This document shows, one piece after another, positions 35,796-45,306 of a stretch of DNA of 59,396 nt. The notes below the pieces were generated by a model. It was not told where the DNA came from. It ran no database searches and saw nothing but the letters and a program-made list of their open reading frames with translations. The stretch is from Mycobacterium sp. 1554424.7 (GTDB lineage Bacteria > Actinomycetota > Actinomycetes > Mycobacteriales > Mycobacteriaceae). A program made the translations under genes and the position numbers. The stretch's first letter is position 1, and every line of letters begins with the position of its first letter. The stretch lies in assembly GCF_001665295.1 (NCBI RefSeq), contig NZ_LZSE01000042.1, forward strand, positions 1 through 59,396. The letters run 5' to 3'.

Positions 35796-36349
35796 GCCGC
35801 GGTTCGTCACCACCAGGCCATGCGGAACCGCGCTATCTCCCTGAGCCGCCCGACGGCGTGTCGCACACGCGTCCAGACGACCCCACGGCGTCGCCGGGCG
35901 CGGCCGGCCCCCGGGGAGGCAGCGACGGCGTCCGCGCCCTGGGACGCGTCCGGGGACAGCCACCGGGGCGCACCCGCCAGTCCGGACGGCATGGGTTCGT
36001 GGGGCCGGCGCCCGGACTTCTGGCAATAGATGCCTCTGGGATCGCTTTTCAGGGAGCCGTCCCGCGGAATCCACACACCCGATGGGTGCTGGAGAATTGC
36101 CCTGCCGCAGTGCCGGCAGGTGGCCGCGTACAACTTTCGTCCCCGTATTCGCTAGCAGGTCAGCGCCACCCCCGACTGCACCGCTGATTATGTCAACCTT
36201 ACTGCGCATTCCCCCAAAAATGAAAGCACGCGTTTTCAACGTCGGCATCGAGCGTTTACACAGCTGACTCACCGCTATGACGCAGAACTACCTGTAACCC
36301 TGGCACGTATATCAAGGAAGATTCGATGCGTTCGGGTGCAGAGGTGGTA
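35796..36349. other. 554-bp gap between the phosphodiesterase and PPE genes
   Basis: Apart from the possible zinc-ribbon gene on the minus strand, the right half (about 36180-36345) is noticeably AT-richer than its surroundings and probably holds the PPE promoter. No RNA gene, insertion element or repeat is recognised here. Confidence 0.5.
35807..36133 (-). CDS. possible small zinc-ribbon protein
   Basis: A minus-strand frame starting at TTG 36133 gives 108 residues. The first 50 look real: a C-x-x-C-G pair (TCRHCGRAI), a Trp-containing turn (SGVWIPRD), a third Cys, and HEP. That is the plan of short mycobacterial zinc-ribbon proteins. A GGGGA ribosome site precedes it and an in-frame stop limits extension. 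The Arg/Ala-rich last 50 residues look like noise, so the gene may be degraded or shorter. Confidence 0.4.
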   Translation of the reverse strand: MYAATCRHCGRAILQHPSGVWIPRDGSLKSDPRGIYCQKSGRRPHEPMPSGLAGAPRWLSPDASQGADAVAASPGAGRARRRRGVVWTRVRHAVGRLREIARFRMAWW

Positions 36350-37279
36350 ATGGATTTCGCGACGCTTCCGCCAGAAATCAACTCCGGGCTGATGCATTCG
36401 GGCCCCGGCGCGGGATCGATCGCGGAGGCCGCCGAGGCCTGGGACCGGCTCGCCGCGAGGCTGCATGCGGCGGCACAGACGCCGAGGATGGGAGCCGCGG
36501 CGCCTTACGTGAATTGGCTCAACGCTGCGGCGGCGCGCGCCGAGCACGCGGGCGCCAAGGCTGCGGCGGCGGCGAGCGCCCACCATTCGGCGCTGGCGGC
36601 GATGGTTCGCCCACCGGCGATCACCGCCAACCGCGCGAACCTGAGGTCCCTTGCCCAACGGAACTGCCTGGCGCAAAGCGGGCCCGCGATCGCGGACGTC
36701 GACGCCGAGTACGAACGCATGTGGGCCCGCGACGCCGACGCCATGTACGCCTACGCCCGCGCCGCGGCCGACGCGGCGACGCTGGCCCCGTTCACCTCGC
36801 CGCCGGGATATCCAGGCGTGGACGCGGGGCCCTGGGCCCTGCGCTCGGCGCCGGACGTCGTTTCCGCCGGCGGCCGGGTGATGTCCACCATTCCCGAAGC
36901 GCTGCGGGCCTATTCGGCGTCGCCGCTCACGCCGCTAGAGGCGTCGCTGTCGCCGGTGACCCCGGCGCTGTCCAGGCTGAGCTCCCTGTGCGCACCGTCG
37001 GGCGCCGCGATCAGGCACCTGAACGCCCTCAACAAGGGGGCCGCGCTGCTCTCGCTCTTCAAGAAGCCGGCCCGCGCCCGCGCGGCCGCCAGTTTCGGAA
37101 GCGGGGCAGCGATCGGAACGCTGTCGGTGCCACGCGCCTGGGTCGCCGCGCGGGCGGTCGGCATCCCCGGGTTGCCCGGGAGTTCAACCGGACGAGCCAA
37201 ACGCATAGCGAACGCAAATCTTGTCGCGACGAAACTCGTGAGATCGATTCGCACGCCCGACATTCCGGACCCGAGCTAA
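36350..37279 (+). CDS. PPE protein, SVP subfamily, with a shortened PPE domain
   Basis: This is a 309-residue PPE protein. The start MDFATLPPEINSGLM is canonical (ATG 36350; an upstream ATG 36326 adds eight residues). The SVP motif G-x-x-S-V-P-x-x-W appears as GTLSVPRAW near residue 265. Between the helix AARLHAAAQ and MGAAAPYVNWL, roughly 25 residues normally present (including the W-x-G turn needed for PE pairing) are missing. The ERMWARDADAMYAYA helix is present. No PE gene is adjacent. It may be non-secreted, divergent or decaying. Confidence 0.9.
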   Translation: MDFATLPPEINSGLMHSGPGAGSIAEAAEAWDRLAARLHAAAQTPRMGAAAPYVNWLNAAAARAEHAGAKAAAAASAHHSALAAMVRPPAITANRANLRSLAQRNCLAQSGPAIADVDAEYERMWARDADAMYAYARAAADAATLAPFTSPPGYPGVDAGPWALRSAPDVVSAGGRVMSTIPEALRAYSASPLTPLEASLSPVTPALSRLSSLCAPSGAAIRHLNALNKGAALLSLFKKPARARAAASFGSGAAIGTLSVPRAWVAARAVGIPGLPGSSTGRAKRIANANLVATKLVRSIRTPDIPDPS

Positions 37280-37392
37280 GTCCATACGGAGCGCGTCCTG
37301 CCGGGACGCGCCCTGCCGCGACTTCATTGTGTGCTGACACATGGCGTGATCGGCGGCCAGATATGGATTCTGCATGTGTGTCGTCCGTCCAC

Positions 37393-37421
37393 TTGATTCA
37401 CCAGCGGCCACTACATACTGT
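37393..37421 (+). promoter_or_regulatory. candidate promoter for the small exported protein
   Basis: TTGATT (37393-37398), 17 bp, then TACTGT (37416-37421) resemble sigma-A -35 and -10 boxes. They lie about 80 bp upstream of the ATG at 37503. Confidence 0.3.
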
Positions 37422-37502
37422 CGGGCCTAGCTTCCGGTTCGAAAGGGCTCGCGCCGCGTGGATCCGAGCGCGGAAACCACGAATCCTGTAGGAGGGGACG
37501 TA

Positions 37503-37754
37503 ATGTCGATCACGAAGGTGCTCGTCAGCGCTGCTATCGTCGTCGGCGCCTGTGTTGGCGGAGCAGCACCGGCGGGCGCCGAGCCGGATGCGGTTGGCGC
37601 CGAGCCGAACCCGTACAGCGGCTTCAGGTGCAGTTGCCCGCAGGCAGCTCCACCCGGGGGCCCAGCTGCGAGCGAAGGGATAAGTCGGGGACTTCGGGAG
37701 GGTCACTCCGCCTGGCTGCCGGGACTACCTGCACCAACCCATCAGCCCAGGTAA
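37503..37754 (+). CDS. small secreted protein (83 aa)
   Basis: This short gene has a very strong ribosome site (AGGAGGGG) upstream of ATG 37503. The product starts MSITKVLVSAAIVVGACVGG and continues to a signal peptidase I site around APAGAEP (about residues 22-28). The mature ~55 residues begin NPYSGFRCSCPQ, with a C-x-C pair, and contain REGHSAWLPGLPAP. I believe it belongs to a family of small exported mycobacterial proteins of unknown function. The 3' end faces the convergent SDR gene, 66 bp away. Confidence 0.75.
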   Translation: MSITKVLVSAAIVVGACVGGAAPAGAEPDAVGAEPNPYSGFRCSCPQAAPPGGPAASEGISRGLREGHSAWLPGLPAPTHQPR

Positions 37755-37820
37755 ACGAAACCTGATGTGCGCCGGGCGAAATCGCCTGTGCGGCGCCGCA
37801 GCAGGTCGGTACTTCCCGCG

Positions 37821-38594
37821 CTAGAGCGGGGTGACGTAGGCGGAGCTGATGCCGCCGTCGACCAGGAACGTCGACGCGGTGATGAACGACGCGTCGTCGC
37901 TGGCCAAAAACGCTACCGCGGCGGCGATTTCGTCCGGCTCGGCGAATCGGCCCAGCGGCACGTGCACCAGCCGGCGCGCCGCCCGCTCGGGGTCCTTGGC
38001 GAAAAGCTCTTGCAGCAGCGGGGTGTTGACCGGTCCGGGGCACAGCGCGTTGACGCGGATACCCTGCCGCGCGAACTGGACGCCCAACTCCCGCGACATT
38101 GCCAGCACCCCGCCCTTGGACGCGGTGTAGGAGATCTGCGACGTGGCCGACCCCAGCACCGCGACGAACGACGCCGTGTTGATGATCGACCCCTTCTGCG
38201 CGGGCACCATGTGCCGCAGCGCGGCCCGGCAGCACAGGTACACCGATTTGAGGTTGACGTCCTGGACTCGTTGCCACGCCGGAAGTTCCGTGTTCTCGAT
38301 CAGGTCGTCGTCGGGCGGTGAGATGCCGGCGTTGTTGAATGCGATGTCGACCCAGCCGTAGGCCTCGGCCGCGGCGTCGAACAGCGCGTTGACCGCGTCC
38401 TCATCCGAAACATCGGTCGGCACAAACAAACCCGACAGTTCCTCGGCGACCGCCGCGCCGGCGTCGCGGTCGACGTCACCCACGACGATGCTCGCACCTT
38501 CCGCGCGCATCCGCCGCGCCGCGGCCAACCCGATGCCGCCGGCCCCGCCGGTGATCACCGCTACCCGGCCCGCCAGCCGCTGCGACAGGTCCAT
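37821..38594 (-). CDS. short-chain dehydrogenase/reductase (Rv2857c-like)
   Basis: This is a 257-residue classical SDR. The cofactor motif TGGAGGIG is at 16-23, NNAGIS appears near residue 90, and the catalytic SYTASK (Tyr and Lys) is near 155. C-terminal residues FLVDGGISSAYVTPL are typical of NAD(P)-dependent 3-oxoacyl or alcohol dehydrogenases. Its start overlaps the aldehyde dehydrogenase stop by one base (TAATG). With that enzyme, the amidotransferase and glnA4 it probably forms an amine or polyamine catabolic unit. Confidence 0.93.
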   Translation of the reverse strand: MDLSQRLAGRVAVITGGAGGIGLAAARRMRAEGASIVVGDVDRDAGAAVAEELSGLFVPTDVSDEDAVNALFDAAAEAYGWVDIAFNNAGISPPDDDLIENTELPAWQRVQDVNLKSVYLCCRAALRHMVPAQKGSIINTASFVAVLGSATSQISYTASKGGVLAMSRELGVQFARQGIRVNALCPGPVNTPLLQELFAKDPERAARRLVHVPLGRFAEPDEIAAAVAFLASDDASFITASTFLVDGGISSAYVTPL

Positions 38595-39961
38595 TACGAG
38601 CCCTCCTTGACGGCGATGAACACGTTCTTGGTCTCCGTGAAATGCAGTGGCGCGTCGGGGCCCAGCTCGCGGCCCAGCCCGGACTGCTTGAACCCGCCGA
38701 ACGGCGTGTTGTAGCGGACCGACGAATGGGAGTTGACCGACAGGTTGCCGGACTCGACCGCCCGCGACACTCGCAGGGCCCGGGACAGGTCGTCGGTCCA
38801 GATGGATCCCGACAGCCCGTAGGCGGTTTCGTTGGCGAGCGCGACGGCGTCGTGCTCGTCGTCGAACGCCAACACGGTGACGACGGGGCCGAAGATCTCC
38901 TCGGTGACGGCGCGGTCGGTGCGCTGCGGGGTGAGAACCGTTGGTGGAAACCAGAATCCGCGACCGGACGGCGCGATGCCGCGGAATGCGACGGGGGCGT
39001 CGTCGGGCACGTAGGAGGCGACCTTGGCGCGGTGCGCGCCGGACACCAACGGACCCATCTCGGTGTCGCGCGAGGCGGGGTCCCCGACGGCGACGGCCTT
39101 CACCGCGGGCTCGAGCAACTCCATGAACCGGTCATAGACGCTGCGCTGCACCAGGATCCGGCTGCGGGCGCAGCAGTCCTGCCCGGCGTTGTCGAATACG
39201 CCGGCGGGCGCGGTCGCCGCCGCGTGCTCCAGGTCGCAGTCGGCGAAGACGATGTTGGCGCTCTTGCCGCCGAGTTCCAGCGTCACCCGCTTGATCTGCG
39301 CCGCCGCGCCGGCCATGACGCGCTTGCCCACGTCGGTGGAGCCGGTGAACACCACCTTGCGAACTCCCGCGTGGGTGACGAACCGCTCCCCCACCACGGC
39401 GCCCTTGCCGGGCAGCACCTGCAACAGGTCCGCGTCGAGGCCGGCCTGAACCGCCAGCTCGCCCAGCCGCATCGTGGTCAGCGGCGTAGGTTCGGCGGGC
39501 TTGACCAACACGGCGTTGCCGGCCGCCAGCGCGGGGGCGATGCTCCACGACGCGATCGGCATCGGAAAGTTCCACGGCGTGATCACCCCGACCACGCCCA
39601 GCGGTTCGTTGAAGGTGACGTCGAGCCCGTCGGCGACGGGAATCTGCTTGCCGGCCAAGCGTTCCGGGCTGCCCGAGTAGAACGTCAGCACGTCGCGGAC
39701 GTGGCCGGCCTCCCATTCCGCCGACGCGATCGGGTGCCCCGAGTTGGCCACCTCGAGGGCGGCCAGCTCGTCGACGTGGGCGCCGACGACGGCGGCGAAC
39801 GCGCGCAGGGCCGCCGCGCGGTCCGCCGGGGCCAACCGCGCCCAGCGCCGCTGGGCCGCCCGGGCGCGCTGCACGGCGTCGTCGACCGCGGGGGCGTCGA
39901 ACAGCTCGACCGAGCGCAGCTCTTCCTCGGTGGCGGGGTTGACGAGTTGGGTTTGGGTCAT
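38594..39961 (-). CDS. aldC: NAD-dependent aldehyde dehydrogenase (Rv2858c-like)
   Basis: This is a 455-residue aldehyde dehydrogenase. The NAD-binding [11 protein letters not shown] is near residues 126-136. The catalytic Glu is in ELGGKSAN, and the catalytic Cys is in [16 protein letters not shown] chose ATG 39961 ([14 protein letters not shown]), which overlaps the amidotransferase stop; the frame runs longer upstream without homology. With the glutamine-synthetase-like and gamma-glutamyl hydrolase neighbours, it may oxidise a gamma-glutamyl-aminoaldehyde as in the Puu putrescine pathway. Confidence 0.93.
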   Translation of the reverse strand: MTQTQLVNPATEEELRSVELFDAPAVDDAVQRARAAQRRWARLAPADRAAALRAFAAVVGAHVDELAALEVANSGHPIASAEWEAGHVRDVLTFYSGSPERLAGKQIPVADGLDVTFNEPLGVVGVITPWNFPMPIASWSIAPALAAGNAVLVKPAEPTPLTTMRLGELAVQAGLDADLLQVLPGKGAVVGERFVTHAGVRKVVFTGSTDVGKRVMAGAAAQIKRVTLELGGKSANIVFADCDLEHAAATAPAGVFDNAGQDCCARSRILVQRSVYDRFMELLEPAVKAVAVGDPASRDTEMGPLVSGAHRAKVASYVPDDAPVAFRGIAPSGRGFWFPPTVLTPQRTDRAVTEEIFGPVVTVLAFDDEHDAVALANETAYGLSGSIWTDDLSRALRVSRAVESGNLSVNSHSSVRYNTPFGGFKQSGLGRELGPDAPLHFTETKNVFIAVKEGS

Positions 39962-40677
39962 CGGGTGACCCGCGCGGCTTCGACCACCGCCTTGAACAGC
40001 CGCAGGTCGTCGAGCGACTTCTCCGGATGCCATTGCACCGCAAGCGCGAAGGCCTCGCCCGGCACCTCGACGGCCTCGACCACGCCGTCCGCGTCCGTCG
40101 CGGCGACCACCAGCCCGTCGCCGACCTTGTCGATGGCCTGATGGTGATAGCAGGGCGCGTCGGCGCACTCGCCGATCAACGCGGACAGGCGCGTGCCCGC
40201 GACGGTGCGGACCGGCAACCGGTTGAACACCCCGTTGCCGGCGCGGTGGCCGTTGTGGCCGAGGACGTCGGGCAGGTGCTGGTGCAGGGTGCCGCCGAAC
40301 GCGACATTGAGCAGCTGCGCGCCGCGGCAGATGCCCAGCACCGGCATCCCGCGGTCCAGCGCGCCGCGCAGCAGCGCGAACTCCCAGGCGTCGCGGTCGG
40401 TGCGGGGCGAGTCGGTGGCCGGATGCGGGTCCTGGCCGTAGCCCGCCGGGTCGAGGTCGTAGCCGCCGGTGATCACCAGCGCGTCCAGGCTGTCCAGCAG
40501 GCGGTCGACGGCCTCGGGGTCCGCCGGCTGCGGCGGCAGCAGCACGGCGATGCCGCCGGCCATGACGACGCCCTCGAAGTAGTCGGCGGGCAGGTACCCG
40601 GCGGGAATGTCCCAGATCCCGGTGCGCACCTGCTCCAGGTAAGCCGTGAGGCCTACTACCGGCCTAGAGCCGTTCAA
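39958..40677 (-). CDS. class I glutamine amidotransferase / gamma-glutamyl-GABA hydrolase-like (Rv2859c)
   Basis: This 239-residue PuuD-like hydrolase has the nucleophile in GICRGAQLLNVAFGG (Cys near residue 118) and the His-Glu dyad in VQWHPEKS near the C-terminus. TGGYDLDP marks the oxyanion region. Together with glnA4 (gamma-glutamyl ligase-like) and aldC it looks like a gamma-glutamylated amine pathway. Its 5' end overlaps the glnA4 3' end by 14 bp. Confidence 0.92.
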   Translation of the reverse strand: MNGSRPVVGLTAYLEQVRTGIWDIPAGYLPADYFEGVVMAGGIAVLLPPQPADPEAVDRLLDSLDALVITGGYDLDPAGYGQDPHPATDSPRTDRDAWEFALLRGALDRGMPVLGICRGAQLLNVAFGGTLHQHLPDVLGHNGHRAGNGVFNRLPVRTVAGTRLSALIGECADAPCYHHQAIDKVGDGLVVAATDADGVVEAVEVPGEAFALAVQWHPEKSLDDLRLFKAVVEAARVTR

Positions 40678-42016
40678 ACCCTCGCATCCTCTCCCAGTCG
40701 GTGACCGCCGCGTTGAACGCCGCCAGCTCCACGCGGGCGTTGTTCAAATAGTGCGCGACGACGTCGTCGCCGAAGGCTTCCCGCGCGAGCGCCGAGCCTT
40801 CGAATAGCGCCGCCGCCTCGGCGAGCGTGGCGGGCAGCCGCTGCACGCCGGTTGCCTCGTAGGCGTTCCCGACGTAGGCGTCGGGTGGCTCGAGACCCCG
40901 TTCGATACCGTACAGCCCGCCGGCGATCAGCGCCGCCGCAGCGAGGTAGGGGTTGACGTCGCCGCCGGGGACCCGGCATTCGACCCGCAGGTTGCGCCCG
41001 TGGCCGACCACCCGCAGCGCACAGGTGCGGTTGTCCAGGCCCCACGCGATCGCGGTGGGCGCGAAGCTGCCATCGGCGAATCGCTTGTAGGAGTTGATGT
41101 TTGGCGCGTAGAGCAGGGTCAGTTCGCGCAGGGTGGCCAGCAGTCCCGCGAGGAAGCCGCGAAACGTCGCCGACATGCCGTTGGGGCGGGCGCCGTCGTG
41201 GAACACCGCCGCGCCGTCCTTGCCGCGCAGCGACAGGTGGATGTGGCAGCTATTGCCTTCGCGCTCATCGTATTTCGCCATGAACGTCAGGCTCTTGCCG
41301 TGCTGGTCGGCGATCTCCTTGGCGCCGTTCTTGTAGATGGCGTGGTTGTCGCAGGTGACCAGCGCCTCGTCGTACCGGAACCCGATTTCCTGCTGGCCCC
41401 GGTTGCATTCGCCCTTGACGGCCTCGAACCGCAGCCCCGCCCCTTCCATCCCGAGCCGGATGTCGCGCAGCAGCGGCTCCATCCGCGACGACGCCAGCAT
41501 GGCGTAGTCGATGTTGTAGTCGCTGGCCGGCGTCAGCCCGCGGTAACCGCCGGCCCACGCCTGGCGGTACGGCTCGTCGAACACGATGAACTCCAGCTCG
41601 GTGGCGATGTCGGCGGCCAGGCCGCGCGCGGCCAGCCGGTCGAGCTGGCGGCGCAGGATGGCCCGGGGCGCCACGGTGACCTCGCCGCCGTCGGCCCAGC
41701 CGAGGTCGGCGATCACCAGGGCGGTGCCGGGCAGCCACGGAACCAGCCGCAGGGTGGCCAGATCCGGCGTCATGAGCATGTCGCCGTAGCCGGTTTCCCA
41801 GCTCGACATCGCGTAGCCGGAGACGGTGTTCATGTCGACGTCGACGGCCAGCAGATAGCTGCAGCACTCGGCGCCGTGGGCCGCCACCTCGTCGACGAAC
41901 AGCCGGGCCGACACGCGTTTACCGACCAGCCTGCCCTGCATGTCGGTGAACGCCACGATGACGGTGTCGACCGCGCCGCTTCCCACCAGCTCGTCCAGCG
42001 CGGCCAACGTGAGCAT
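40664..42016 (-). CDS. glnA4: glutamine synthetase-like protein GlnA4
   Basis: This is a 450-residue glutamine synthetase family member, probably a gamma-glutamylamide (polyamine or ethanolamine) ligase rather than the main GS. It has the N-terminal beta-grasp domain (VIVAFTDMQGRLVGKRVSARLF) and ATP/Glu-site motifs GECNRGQQEIGFRY, NSCHIHLSL and the NRTCALRVVGHG region. I chose ATG 42016 (MLTLAALDE); upstream frame extension overlaps the small hydrolase-like gene and has no homology. It is followed by the amidotransferase and aldC. Confidence 0.93.
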   Translation of the reverse strand: MLTLAALDELVGSGAVDTVIVAFTDMQGRLVGKRVSARLFVDEVAAHGAECCSYLLAVDVDMNTVSGYAMSSWETGYGDMLMTPDLATLRLVPWLPGTALVIADLGWADGGEVTVAPRAILRRQLDRLAARGLAADIATELEFIVFDEPYRQAWAGGYRGLTPASDYNIDYAMLASSRMEPLLRDIRLGMEGAGLRFEAVKGECNRGQQEIGFRYDEALVTCDNHAIYKNGAKEIADQHGKSLTFMAKYDEREGNSCHIHLSLRGKDGAAVFHDGARPNGMSATFRGFLAGLLATLRELTLLYAPNINSYKRFADGSFAPTAIAWGLDNRTCALRVVGHGRNLRVECRVPGGDVNPYLAAAALIAGGLYGIERGLEPPDAYVGNAYEATGVQRLPATLAEAAALFEGSALAREAFGDDVVAHYLNNARVELAAFNAAVTDWERMRGFERL

Positions 42017-42027
42017 GGCGGGGGGCG

Positions 42028-42579
42028 CTACCACGTGCTGGTGCGCAGGACGATCTCGGCGGCCAGCTGCGCCGTCGACTCCTGCACGCTGCGCCGGCCC
42101 AGGTCGACGACGCGGTATTCGGCGTAGACGTAGCGCTGGCTCGCGTCGGCCACCGCCTTGGCGGCCGGGGAGCTGACCAGCACGGTGGTGCCGATTTCCA
42201 CCGGCGGGCAGTGCTCGTCGAGCACCACGCCCTTGGGATCGGCCACCCGCGGGTGTCCGCGGTCGATCACGACCAGACCCACGAACCGGCCCAACCGGGT
42301 GGCGGCCAGTTCCCAGGCCAGCTCGCCACCGGCGCGGTCGCCGAAGACCACGGCCCAGCGGATGCCCAGCGAGTCGAGGATGCCGACCACCGATTTGGCG
42401 GTCAGGCGCGGATCGAGGCCGATGACGACCGTCCGGAGCGAGGCGGTGTGCAGGCGCTCGCACACCGCGTCGTAGGCGACGGGCGAGCGCTGCTGGTCGC
42501 CGAGGATGACGACGACGACGCCCTTGTCCGGCCCGGCCACTGACACCGGAACCGGAAACCCGTCGAGCGTGGTCATCAT
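42028..42579 (-). CDS. small alpha/beta-hydrolase-like protein
   Basis: This 183-residue protein recalls a trimmed alpha/beta hydrolase. It has VVVVILGDQQRSPVAYDAVCERL at the N-terminus and VVFGDRAGGELAWELA in the nucleophile-elbow position, where the expected GxSxG is GDRAG. The usual catalytic serine is therefore absent, and enzymatic activity is doubtful. ATG 42579 is chosen, with GTG 42588 three codons upstream. It lies 11 bp before glnA4 and is likely co-transcribed with it. Confidence 0.7.
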   Translation of the reverse strand: MMTTLDGFPVPVSVAGPDKGVVVVILGDQQRSPVAYDAVCERLHTASLRTVVIGLDPRLTAKSVVGILDSLGIRWAVVFGDRAGGELAWELAATRLGRFVGLVVIDRGHPRVADPKGVVLDEHCPPVEIGTTVLVSSPAAKAVADASQRYVYAEYRVVDLGRRSVQESTAQLAAEIVLRTSTW

Positions 42580-42638
42580 CGAGTGCACTCACGCACGTTA
42601 CCTGCTAAAGGCCAGCGTGCGCGAGGTTTCCTCCTCTC

Positions 42639-44141
42639 CTACTGGCGTAACGCACTGGCAATGCGCGGTCGCGGTGGCGGCGGCCCGTCGAGCAGCCCGA
42701 GCACCGCGCCGACGTCGAGATGGGCGGCGAGCAGGTCGGCGACCACGTCGAGTTGGGCATCGCGGCGCGCGGCGACGTCGGTCTCGCCGACGACGAACCC
42801 ACCGCGGCCGGCCGCGTCGGCGACCCGGGCGAGCCATCCCCGGCGGAAGTCGTCGTTGTCGAGCAGGCCGTGCCAGTGGGTGCCGTAGACGGCGCCGCGC
42901 ACGACGCCCTGGGTTTCGGACTCGGCGGCGAACCAGGCTTCCTCGCCGCAGCGCGAGAGCCGCCCGTGATGGATTTCGTAGCCGGAGAGCGGCCGCTGCC
43001 AGCGCCGCAGCACTTTGGCCGCGCCGAAGGCGATGTCGGCGTCCAGCAGGCCCAGCCCGGCGACCTCCCCCGCCCCGGATTCGACCGCGTCCTCGATGCG
43101 CCGGCACAGCATCTGGAACCCGCCGCAGATGCCCAGCACCGGCTTGCCGGCGCGGGCGTGGTCGACGATCGCGCCGGCCAGGCCACGCTCCCGCAGCCAC
43201 GACAGGTCGGCGACGGTCGCCTTGGTGCCCGGAATGACGATCAGGTCGGTGTCGGCAAGCTCGGCGGGGTCGGTGATCCAGCGGACCAGCACGCCGGGCT
43301 CGCAGGCCAGCGCCTCGACGTCGGTGGAGTTGGAGATCCGGGGCAGCCGCACGGCGGCAACCCGCAGCCACTGGTCGCCGCGCGGCGGTGCGGGCGTGCC
43401 GACGACGCGGTGCGCGATGACCGACAGCGAGTCCTCGGCGTCCAGCCAGAGCTCCTCGGCATAGGGCAACACCCCGTAGGTCGGGCGGCCGGTCAACTCG
43501 TGCAGCTGCCGCAGCCCGGGTTCCAGCAGCGCGGGGTCGCCGCGGAACTTGTTGACGACGAAGCCGGCGATCAGCGCCTGGTCGTCGGGCTCGAGCACCG
43601 CGACCGTCCCGAACAGGTGCGCCAGCAGCCCGCCGCGGTCGATATCGCCGACCAGGATCACCGGCAGGTTCGCGGCCCGGGCCAGCCCCATGTTGGCCAG
43701 ATCCGTGGCCCGCAGGTTGATCTCGGCCGGCGAGCCGGCGCCCTCGCAAATCACCGCGTCGAATTCGTCTCGCAGACAAGACAATTCGTCCGCGACGATG
43801 CCGGCGAGCCGGTCGCGATGGGTGACGTAGCCGGCCGCGGTGACCGACTCGGCGACCTGTCCCCGGATCACCAGCTGCGACGTCCGGTCACCCCCCGGCT
43901 TGAGCAGGATCGGGTTGAACCGCACGCTGGGCTCCAGCCCCGCCGCGCGCGCCTGGAGAGCCTGGGCTCGGCCGATCTCGCCACCTTCGACCGTGACGAC
44001 CGAATTGTTGGACATGTTCTGGGCTTTGAACGGCGCGACCCGAATCCCCTTGCGCGCCAACAACCGGCACAGGCCGGCCACCACCACCGATTTACCGGCG
44101 TCGGAGCTGGTGCCCGCGACCAGCAGAGCCCCGCTCATCAT
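42639..44141 (-). CDS. cobQ: cobyric acid synthase
   Basis: This enzyme amidates the b, d, e and g side chains of adenosylcobyrinic acid diamide. It has 500 residues. The P-loop [10 protein letters not shown] is at 10-19, AQNMSNNS follows near 40, and the C-terminal glutaminase-like domain has GICGGFQML with its Cys. The start is ATG 44141 (MMSGALL; the second Met is equally good). In M. tuberculosis cobQ lies next to PPE2 elsewhere, whereas here it sits between glnA4 and mapB. Confidence 0.95.
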   Translation of the reverse strand: MMSGALLVAGTSSDAGKSVVVAGLCRLLARKGIRVAPFKAQNMSNNSVVTVEGGEIGRAQALQARAAGLEPSVRFNPILLKPGGDRTSQLVIRGQVAESVTAAGYVTHRDRLAGIVADELSCLRDEFDAVICEGAGSPAEINLRATDLANMGLARAANLPVILVGDIDRGGLLAHLFGTVAVLEPDDQALIAGFVVNKFRGDPALLEPGLRQLHELTGRPTYGVLPYAEELWLDAEDSLSVIAHRVVGTPAPPRGDQWLRVAAVRLPRISNSTDVEALACEPGVLVRWITDPAELADTDLIVIPGTKATVADLSWLRERGLAGAIVDHARAGKPVLGICGGFQMLCRRIEDAVESGAGEVAGLGLLDADIAFGAAKVLRRWQRPLSGYEIHHGRLSRCGEEAWFAAESETQGVVRGAVYGTHWHGLLDNDDFRRGWLARVADAAGRGGFVVGETDVAARRDAQLDVVADLLAAHLDVGAVLGLLDGPPPPRPRIASALRQ

Positions 44142-44173
44142 CCTGCAGTGTTCGCCGGGCCCTGCCCGGCCAC

Positions 44174-44230
44174 CAGACGCAGAATCGCACGTCCCGGGCG
44201 GAAATCGTGCGATTCTGCGTCTGCTCGCGC
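44174..44230. repeat. intergenic hairpin of the GCGAGCAGACGCA family
   Basis: CAGACGCAGAATCGCAC (44174-44190) pairs perfectly with GTGCGATTCTGCGTCTG (44207-44223) over 17 bp. CGGGCGGAAATC-type sequence forms the loop, and GCTCGCG continues the shared outer motif to 44230. It sits directly behind the mapB stop and upstream of cobQ, so it may end mapB transcripts (there is no U-tract). The outer motif is shared with the element inside hypF. Confidence 0.85.
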
Positions 44231-45087
44231 TAGAGGCAAGTGAGGATCTCGGCGCCGCTGTCGGTGACCAGCAGGGTGTGCTCGAACTGGGCGGTCCACT
44301 TGCGGTCCTTGGTGACCACCGTCCAGCCGTCGTCCCAGATCTCGTAGGCCAGCCCGCCGAGGTTGATCATCGGTTCGATGGTGAACGTCATTCCCGGCTG
44401 GATGATCGTCGCCACGGACGGCTGCTCGTAGTGCAGCACGACCAGCCCGTTGTGAAAGGTGGTGCCGATGCCGTGGCCGGTGAAGTCACGAACGACGTTG
44501 TACCCGAACCGGTTTGCGTAGGACTCGATGACGCGGCCGACCACCGAGAGCGCGCGGCCCGGCTTGACGGCGTTGATCGCGCGCATCGTGGCCTCGCGCG
44601 TTCGCTCCACGAGCAGCCGGTGCTCCTCGGAGACGTCGCCCGCCAGGAACGTCGCGTTGGTGTCGCCGTGCACCCCGTCGATGTAGGCCGTCACGTCGAT
44701 GTTGACGATGTCGCCGTCCTCGATCACCGTCGAGTCGGGGATGCCGTGGCAGATGACCTCGTTGAGCGACGTGCAGCACGACTTCGGGAAGCCCTTGTAG
44801 CCCAGCGTCGACGGGTAGGCGCCGTTGTCGATCATGTACTCGTGGGCGATCCGGTCGAGCTCGTCGGTCGTCACCCCGGGCGCAACGGCCTTGCCCGCCT
44901 CGGCCAGCGCGCCGGCGGCGATCCGGCCGGCGACGCGCATCTTCTCGATCACCTCGGGCGTCTGCACCCACGGCTCGCTGCCCTCCCGGGCGGTCGGCTT
45001 GCCGACGTACTCGGGACGGGGGATGCGCCCGGGCACCGGCAGAGTCGGTGATATCACCCCGGGAGAAAGCGCGGTGCGAGCTGGCAT
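44230..45087 (-). CDS. mapB: type I methionine aminopeptidase
   Basis: This enzyme removes the initiator Met from nascent proteins. The 285 residues include the ~40-residue N-terminal extension with a PxxP-type segment ([11 protein letters not shown]) found in mycobacterial MapB. The metal ligands are in [36 protein letters not shown] and the C-terminal QFEHTLLV. The start is ATG 45087. Confidence 0.97.
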   Translation of the reverse strand: MPARTALSPGVISPTLPVPGRIPRPEYVGKPTAREGSEPWVQTPEVIEKMRVAGRIAAGALAEAGKAVAPGVTTDELDRIAHEYMIDNGAYPSTLGYKGFPKSCCTSLNEVICHGIPDSTVIEDGDIVNIDVTAYIDGVHGDTNATFLAGDVSEEHRLLVERTREATMRAINAVKPGRALSVVGRVIESYANRFGYNVVRDFTGHGIGTTFHNGLVVLHYEQPSVATIIQPGMTFTIEPMINLGGLAYEIWDDGWTVVTKDRKWTAQFEHTLLVTDSGAEILTCL

Positions 45088-45144
45088 GGCGCCAGCTTAA
45101 TAGCGTCCGCCCAGCGGGGCGCGTGTGCATCAGCGGCTTTGACT

Positions 45145-45191
45145 GTGAGCTCAGGGCGCCACAGCTTCACAATCGCCGCCGCCAGTTCACG
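45145..45191. repeat. left copy of a ~46-bp intergenic repeat flanking an inserted module
   Basis: GTGAGC, four variable bases, GGCGCCACAGCTTCACAA, then CGCCGCCGCCAGTTCAC. The same sequence recurs in direct orientation at 48729-48775 with 41 of 46 positions equal. It lies in the gap upstream of mapB and the first oxidoreductase. Confidence 0.85.
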
Positions 45192-45306
45192 CGATGAACG
45201 GCCCCGGCGGGTTTCACCAGACCCTGAGAAACCGCGCCGCGGTGGCAGCATTACCGCTAGTGCGGCCGTATTCGGCCACCCTGGTCAACCGGAGGAGCGT
45301 CAGACA

